Below, one piece after another: positions 60,506 to 64,000 of a DNA stretch of 64,000 nucleotides (position 1 is the first letter of the stretch; each line of letters begins with the position of its first letter). The DNA lies in NCBI GenBank assembly GCA_009772985.1, contig WOUS01000005.1, positions 62,001 through 126,000 of the forward strand, read 5' to 3'. Position numbers and translations under genes: made by a program. The stretch is from Anaerolineaceae bacterium. GTDB lineage: Bacteria; Chloroflexota; Anaerolineae; Anaerolineales; Villigracilaceae. A model generated the notes under the pieces. That model did no database searches, was not told the origin of the DNA, and was given only the letters and a program-made list of their open reading frames with translations.

Positions 60506-62902
60506 CTAATTCCGCAGCGGTCTGCCGGTCTGAAGAATGGCAAACATGCGCTCGTGGGTCTTCTCCTCGCCGCACAGCGAGAGGAAGGCTTCGCGCTCCA
60601 GGTCGAGGATGTACTGCTCGCTGACCCAGGTTGGGCGGGAGAGGTCGCCGCCGGTCATAACGTTGGCGAGTTTTTTGGCAATGACTTCCTCGTAGGCGGT
60701 GATGTACTTGCCTTCCTTGAATGACCATGCGCCGACGAGCAGGTTCGCCAAGGCGTCGCGTCCGGCCGCGTAGAGCAGTTCTGGAGCGGGCGGATGGTAG
60801 CCCGCCGCGGCCATGTGCAGGACCTCGCGCTTGGCTTCTGCCAGCAGGTGGTCGCGGTTCAGGATGATACGGTCCGTGGGGGCAAGGATGGCAAACTGGC
60901 GCGCTTCCTCGGCGCTAGTGGCCACCTTGGCCATGCCGATCTGATCGAAGACCTTCATCAGGAAGGGGAAGGCATCCACGTTCGGCACGCGTACGCCCGG
61001 GTTGACGATGCGGCGGATCATTTCCTTCGTCCCGCCGCCGGCCGGGATGACGCCCGCGCCCAGTTCCACCATGCCGATGTACAATTCTCCGGCGGCCACC
61101 ACGCGGCTGCCGTGCATGGTGATCTCACAGCCTCCGCCCAGCGCCAGCCCTGCCGGGGCAATGACCACCGGCCTGGGGAAATAACGCATGCGCATGTTCA
61201 GGTTCTGTAACTTGGCCACCACGGCATCCAGCGTGTCCCACTGGCCGGATTTTGCGACCATCAGGACCATGGCCAGGTTCGCCCCGGCGCTGAACGCCTC
61301 CGCCTCGCCGCCGATGACCAGGCCGGCGAACCCGTCTGCAGCGCGGTCCATGGCCTCGTTCATCATGTTCATGATGTCGTCGTCAATGGTGTTCATCTTC
61401 GTGCGGAACTCGACCAGCGCCACATCGTCGCCGATGTCGTAGAGCGCCGCGCTGGCATTCTGGGAGATGATCTTCTTGGCGCGCGCCAAATCCTTCAGGA
61501 CGATCAACTCCGGCGGGCGCTGGATGGCGGCATATTTCTTCTTGACGACATCGTAGACGCCGGCCTTGCTGTCGCCCTTGTATTTGTAGAACGTCTCGCA
61601 GCCGGACTTGAGCATCTCATCCACCCATTTGGCCGGCGCGTAGCCCGCGGCTTTCATCGCCTTGACCGTTTCCGCGACCCCGAGCATGTCCCAGATCTCG
61701 AACGGCCCGGAATCGTGCATGAAGCCCCAGCGGACGGCATCGTCAACCGGCTTGGGCGTGTCGGCTACTTCGGGGATGATGACCGAGGCGTACTGGAAGC
61801 CCTGGTAAGTCAGAGCGCGCACCAATTGCGCGGCGCGGTCGGACTCGCCCAGGAACACTTTCAGCCGCTCCCCCAGTCCCTCGATATCCTTGACCTTGCC
61901 GGCCGAATCGAAGCGCGGCTTGGTGGGCGCGACATGCTCCAGTTTTTGCAGGTCGAGCGGCCAGAACTCTTTCTTGCCATCATCCGTGCGGACTTCCTTG
62001 TAGAAGCCAACCTTGGACTTGTTGCCCAGCCAGCCGCGTTCGACCATCGTGTGGATGAGTTTGTTCGGCTTCTCGGCCGTCAAGTAGGGCATGATGAATT
62101 TATCGTGCGGGATGGCATCCTTCAGGTTCACGCCCACGTGCTCCCACACATCCACGCCCACCAGGTCAATCAGCCGGAAGGTGGCGGTCTTGGGGTGGCC
62201 CATCAGGGGTCCGGTAAGCGCGTCCACTTCGTCAACGGTATACCCGTTCTCGACGAAGTAGTTCAACGCGAACGCGCCTGTCCCGAAGGCCACCCGGTTG
62301 CCGATGAAGTTGGGCGTATCCTTGCACAGGACGATGCCCTTGCCCAGCCGGTACTCGCCGAACCAGGCGAAGAATTTTATCACCGCGGGCAGGGTGTCGG
62401 CGGTCGGGATGATCTCCAGCAGTTTCAGGTAGCGCGGCGGGTTGAAGAAGTGCGTGCCGAGGAAATGCTGCTTGAATCCTTTGGAGAGTCCCTCGGCGAT
62501 GTCCTTGACCGGGATGCCCGACGTGTTGGTGCTGACGATGGCCTCCGGCTTGCGGACGGCGTCTATGCGCGCCATCAGGCTCTGTTTGATTTTCAAGTTC
62601 TCGACAATCGCCTCGACGATCCAGTCTGCGTTGGCGATGGCGTCGAAATCGTCCTCGAGGTTGCCGAGTTTGACCAGCGTTGCCAGGTCCGAAGACATCA
62701 GGTTGGCCGGGCGCGCCTTGATGCAGCGCTCCCAGCCCTCGGCGACGATCTTGTTGCGCGCCGGCTTGTTGTCCTTGGGCGCATCCTTCGGGACGATATC
62801 GAGCAGGGTCACCGGCACGCCTGCGTTGGCCAGGTGCGCCGCCAGGGCGGCTCCCATGGTCCCAGCGCCGATGACAACGGCGGAATTGATTTTATATTTC
62901 AT
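60506..62902 (-). CDS. fadN: 3-hydroxyacyl-CoA dehydrogenase / enoyl-CoA hydratase (FadN-type)
   Basis: A 798-residue bifunctional enzyme. The dehydrogenase comes first: NAD fold V-I-G-A-G-T-M-G near residue 10, N-T-S-G near 120, G-T-H-F-F-N-P-P near 140. The enoyl-CoA hydratase/isomerase domain is C-terminal (about 480-700), with G-L-A-L-G-G-G-C-E near 590. This order is that of B. subtilis FadN, not of E. coli FadB. GGAGGAGG precedes the ATG. Lies between acyl-CoA dehydrogenase and fadA genes, so the three act together in beta-oxidation. Confidence 0.95.
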   Translation of the reverse strand: MKYKINSAVVIGAGTMGAALAAHLANAGVPVTLLDIVPKDAPKDNKPARNKIVAEGWERCIKARPANLMSSDLATLVKLGNLEDDFDAIANADWIVEAIVENLKIKQSLMARIDAVRKPEAIVSTNTSGIPVKDIAEGLSKGFKQHFLGTHFFNPPRYLKLLEIIPTADTLPAVIKFFAWFGEYRLGKGIVLCKDTPNFIGNRVAFGTGAFALNYFVENGYTVDEVDALTGPLMGHPKTATFRLIDLVGVDVWEHVGVNLKDAIPHDKFIMPYLTAEKPNKLIHTMVERGWLGNKSKVGFYKEVRTDDGKKEFWPLDLQKLEHVAPTKPRFDSAGKVKDIEGLGERLKVFLGESDRAAQLVRALTYQGFQYASVIIPEVADTPKPVDDAVRWGFMHDSGPFEIWDMLGVAETVKAMKAAGYAPAKWVDEMLKSGCETFYKYKGDSKAGVYDVVKKKYAAIQRPPELIVLKDLARAKKIISQNASAALYDIGDDVALVEFRTKMNTIDDDIMNMMNEAMDRAADGFAGLVIGGEAEAFSAGANLAMVLMVAKSGQWDTLDAVVAKLQNLNMRMRYFPRPVVIAPAGLALGGGCEITMHGSRVVAAGELYIGMVELGAGVIPAGGGTKEMIRRIVNPGVRVPNVDAFPFLMKVFDQIGMAKVATSAEEARQFAILAPTDRIILNRDHLLAEAKREVLHMAAAGYHPPAPELLYAAGRDALANLLVGAWSFKEGKYITAYEEVIAKKLANVMTGGDLSRPTWVSEQYILDLEREAFLSLCGEEKTHERMFAILQTGRPLRN

Positions 62903-62961
62903 GACACCTCCTCCGGGCGGTCATGCCCGCAAGCAAATCCGTGGCAGAATAAAATCGGGAA

Positions 62962-64000
62962 TTACCTTAACTCGCTGCTGCGGTAGCCGAGCAGTTGCCG
63001 GGCCACCACCAGCCGGTTGATCTGGCCGGTGCCTTCGTAGATATCGCTGATCTTGGCGTCGCGGAACCACTTCTCCAGCAGGTACTCGCGGCTGTAGCCG
63101 AGCGGCCCCATGATCTCCACCGCTTTCTGCGTAATGCGGTTGACCACGTCGCCGGCGCGGACTTTGCACATCGAAGACTCGAGCGAGTTCGGCTTCCCGT
63201 TGTCCATCATCCAAACCGCCTTGAGCGTCAGCCACCAGGCCGAGCGCAGCATGACTTCCATATCAATCACATCTTTCTCAATGGAAGTCAGTTTCTGACG
63301 CGGAAGACCGTAGCGGATGGTGACGCCGCGCTCCTTCAGCATCTCCTTCAGCATTTCCAGCGTGGCGCGTGCCAGGCCGATGGCCTGCGCGGCGACAAGG
63401 GGCCGCGTCGCGTCGAACGTTGCCATGGCGCCCTTGAAGCCGGTGGTGGCCTTATCGGTGCTGACCACTTCCGCGCTGCCCAGGATGTTCTCGAACGGCA
63501 CACGGCAATCCTGCAAGACGATGGAAACCGTGTCGCTGGCGCGGATGCCGAGTTTGTGCTCCATCTTCGTCACCTGGCAGCCGGGCGTCCTGGCCTCGAC
63601 GACGAACGGGCGCATCCCGGCGCGTCCGGCCGACGGGTCAATCGTGGCCCAGACCACAAGGAAACCTTCCGAGTCGAGCATGGCCTTGTGCCCGGCAGTC
63701 ACGAAGATCTTCTCGCCGTTGAGCACCCACTGGTTCTTCTCTTTGTCCAGCGCCGCCGTGGTGCGGATGGCCGACGTGTCCGAACCGCACTGCGGTTCAG
63801 TCATGCACATCGCATCGAAGGTCGGCTTCTCGCCGCGGAAGCGCGCCAGGAAACGTTCCTTCTGTTCCGGCGTGCCGGTGGCCGAAACCGCCGCCGAGCC
63901 GAGCATCCCGCCGGGCGTATCCAGGTACATCCCCGCATCACCCCAGGAGAGCATCTCCACCATCACGGCGAGGCGCTGGAAGCCAAAGCGCGGGCCTTCC
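62962..64000 (-). CDS. Acyl-CoA dehydrogenase, N-terminus outside the window
   Basis: The frame is open to base 64000 and ends at 62962, giving about 345 C-terminal residues. Family motifs are C-M-T-E-P-Q-C-G-S-D near 50 residues into the visible part, followed by L-N-G-E-K-I-F-V-T-A-G, and the C-terminal R-D-A-K-I-S-D-I-Y-E-G-T with the catalytic-region Glu and the final R-Q-L-L-G-Y. It performs the first step of beta-oxidation, making trans-2-enoyl-CoA for FadN. First visible gene of the fad operon. Confidence 0.94.
   Translation of the reverse strand, partial: EGPRFGFQRLAVMVEMLSWGDAGMYLDTPGGMLGSAAVSATGTPEQKERFLARFRGEKPTFDAMCMTEPQCGSDTSAIRTTAALDKEKNQWVLNGEKIFVTAGHKAMLDSEGFLVVWATIDPSAGRAGMRPFVVEARTPGCQVTKMEHKLGIRASDTVSIVLQDCRVPFENILGSAEVVSTDKATTGFKGAMATFDATRPLVAAQAIGLARATLEMLKEMLKERGVTIRYGLPRQKLTSIEKDVIDMEVMLRSAWWLTLKAVWMMDNGKPNSLESSMCKVRAGDVVNRITQKAVEIMGPLGYSREYLLEKWFRDAKISDIYEGTGQINRLVVARQLLGYRSSELR

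Overview
This 64 kb window is GC-rich, densely coded chromosomal DNA. The gene content looks like a Chloroflexota bacterium of the Anaerolineae type. That is an inference from gene content and style only: many lipoproteins with Thr/Pro linkers, a TL5-type L25, paired AI-2E permeases, a DUF3494 ice-binding protein, a fused MFS/spermidine-synthase protein, and many dispersed intergenic palindromes. No rRNA, CRISPR array, phage module or transposase gene was seen. One tRNA (initiator tRNA-Met) is present.

Layout. (1) 1-2.8 kb: the end of an unidentified gene, a thiolase-fold protein without the catalytic Cys, its DUF35 partner, and an AllH-like protein. (2) 2.8-10 kb, minus strand: tRNA-fMet, a lipoprotein, an M32 carboxypeptidase, a GNAT acetyltransferase and a MacAB-type efflux operon. 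(3) 10.2-16.8 kb: a GltD-like oxidoreductase, then a scarred stretch with two relics of an aminotransferase gene around a DUF3800 gene, and a 3'-end copy of an Eco57I-type restriction-methylase gene beside a small membrane protein. (4) 16.8-20.8 kb, plus strand: a membrane metalloprotease, a DsbA-cyclophilin lipoprotein and a PrsW-like protease. (5) 20.9-31.4 kb, plus strand: an envelope-stress island with DedA, a PAS-GAF histidine kinase and its NarL-type regulator, two GlsB-type proteins, an ice-binding protein, CsbD, YggT, an lmo0937-type miniprotein, two AI-2E permeases and BrkB. Three copies of a hairpin-forming repeat lie at its edges and inside it. (6) 31.4-39 kb: penicillin acylase, an RHS core fragment with a zinc-metallopeptidase-like tip and an overlapping partner gene, and a large multidomain lipoprotein whose 3' end is duplicated on the far side of the RHS locus.

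(7) 39.3-44 kb, minus strand: an asp23-nusB-tatA-tatC operon, a TIGR01906 membrane protein and an MFS/spermidine-synthase fusion. (8) 44-52 kb: L25, NUDIX, a zinc-ribbon protein with a minisatellite, a lipoprotein, a MazF-type toxin-antitoxin pair with a clear operator, a HAMP sensor, TrmI and an S9 peptidase. (9) 52-58.6 kb: cold shock protein, then cysteine desulfurase, a phosphatidylcholine-synthase-like protein and MnmA in one overlapping operon; an ECF sigma factor with a membrane partner; and a SufR-like regulator with an MIP18-type Fe-S assembly factor behind a leaderless promoter. (10) 58.8-64 kb, minus strand: acyl-CoA dehydrogenase, FadN-type and FadA-type beta-oxidation genes, then an SCP2 protein.

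The most unusual signals are these. Gene 3' ends are duplicated on the far side of an unrelated gene at three loci (11.7-13.1, 13.1-14.0 and 34.4-36.6 kb). The RHS/metallopeptidase/partner module sits inside one of them. A structured repeat occurs three times around the stress island. A palindromic repeat has its core inverted relative to its arms. The thiolase next to DUF35 has Pro in place of the nucleophilic Cys. Several CDS starts given here lie downstream of the longest possible ORF start, chosen from ribosome-binding sites and family N-termini.
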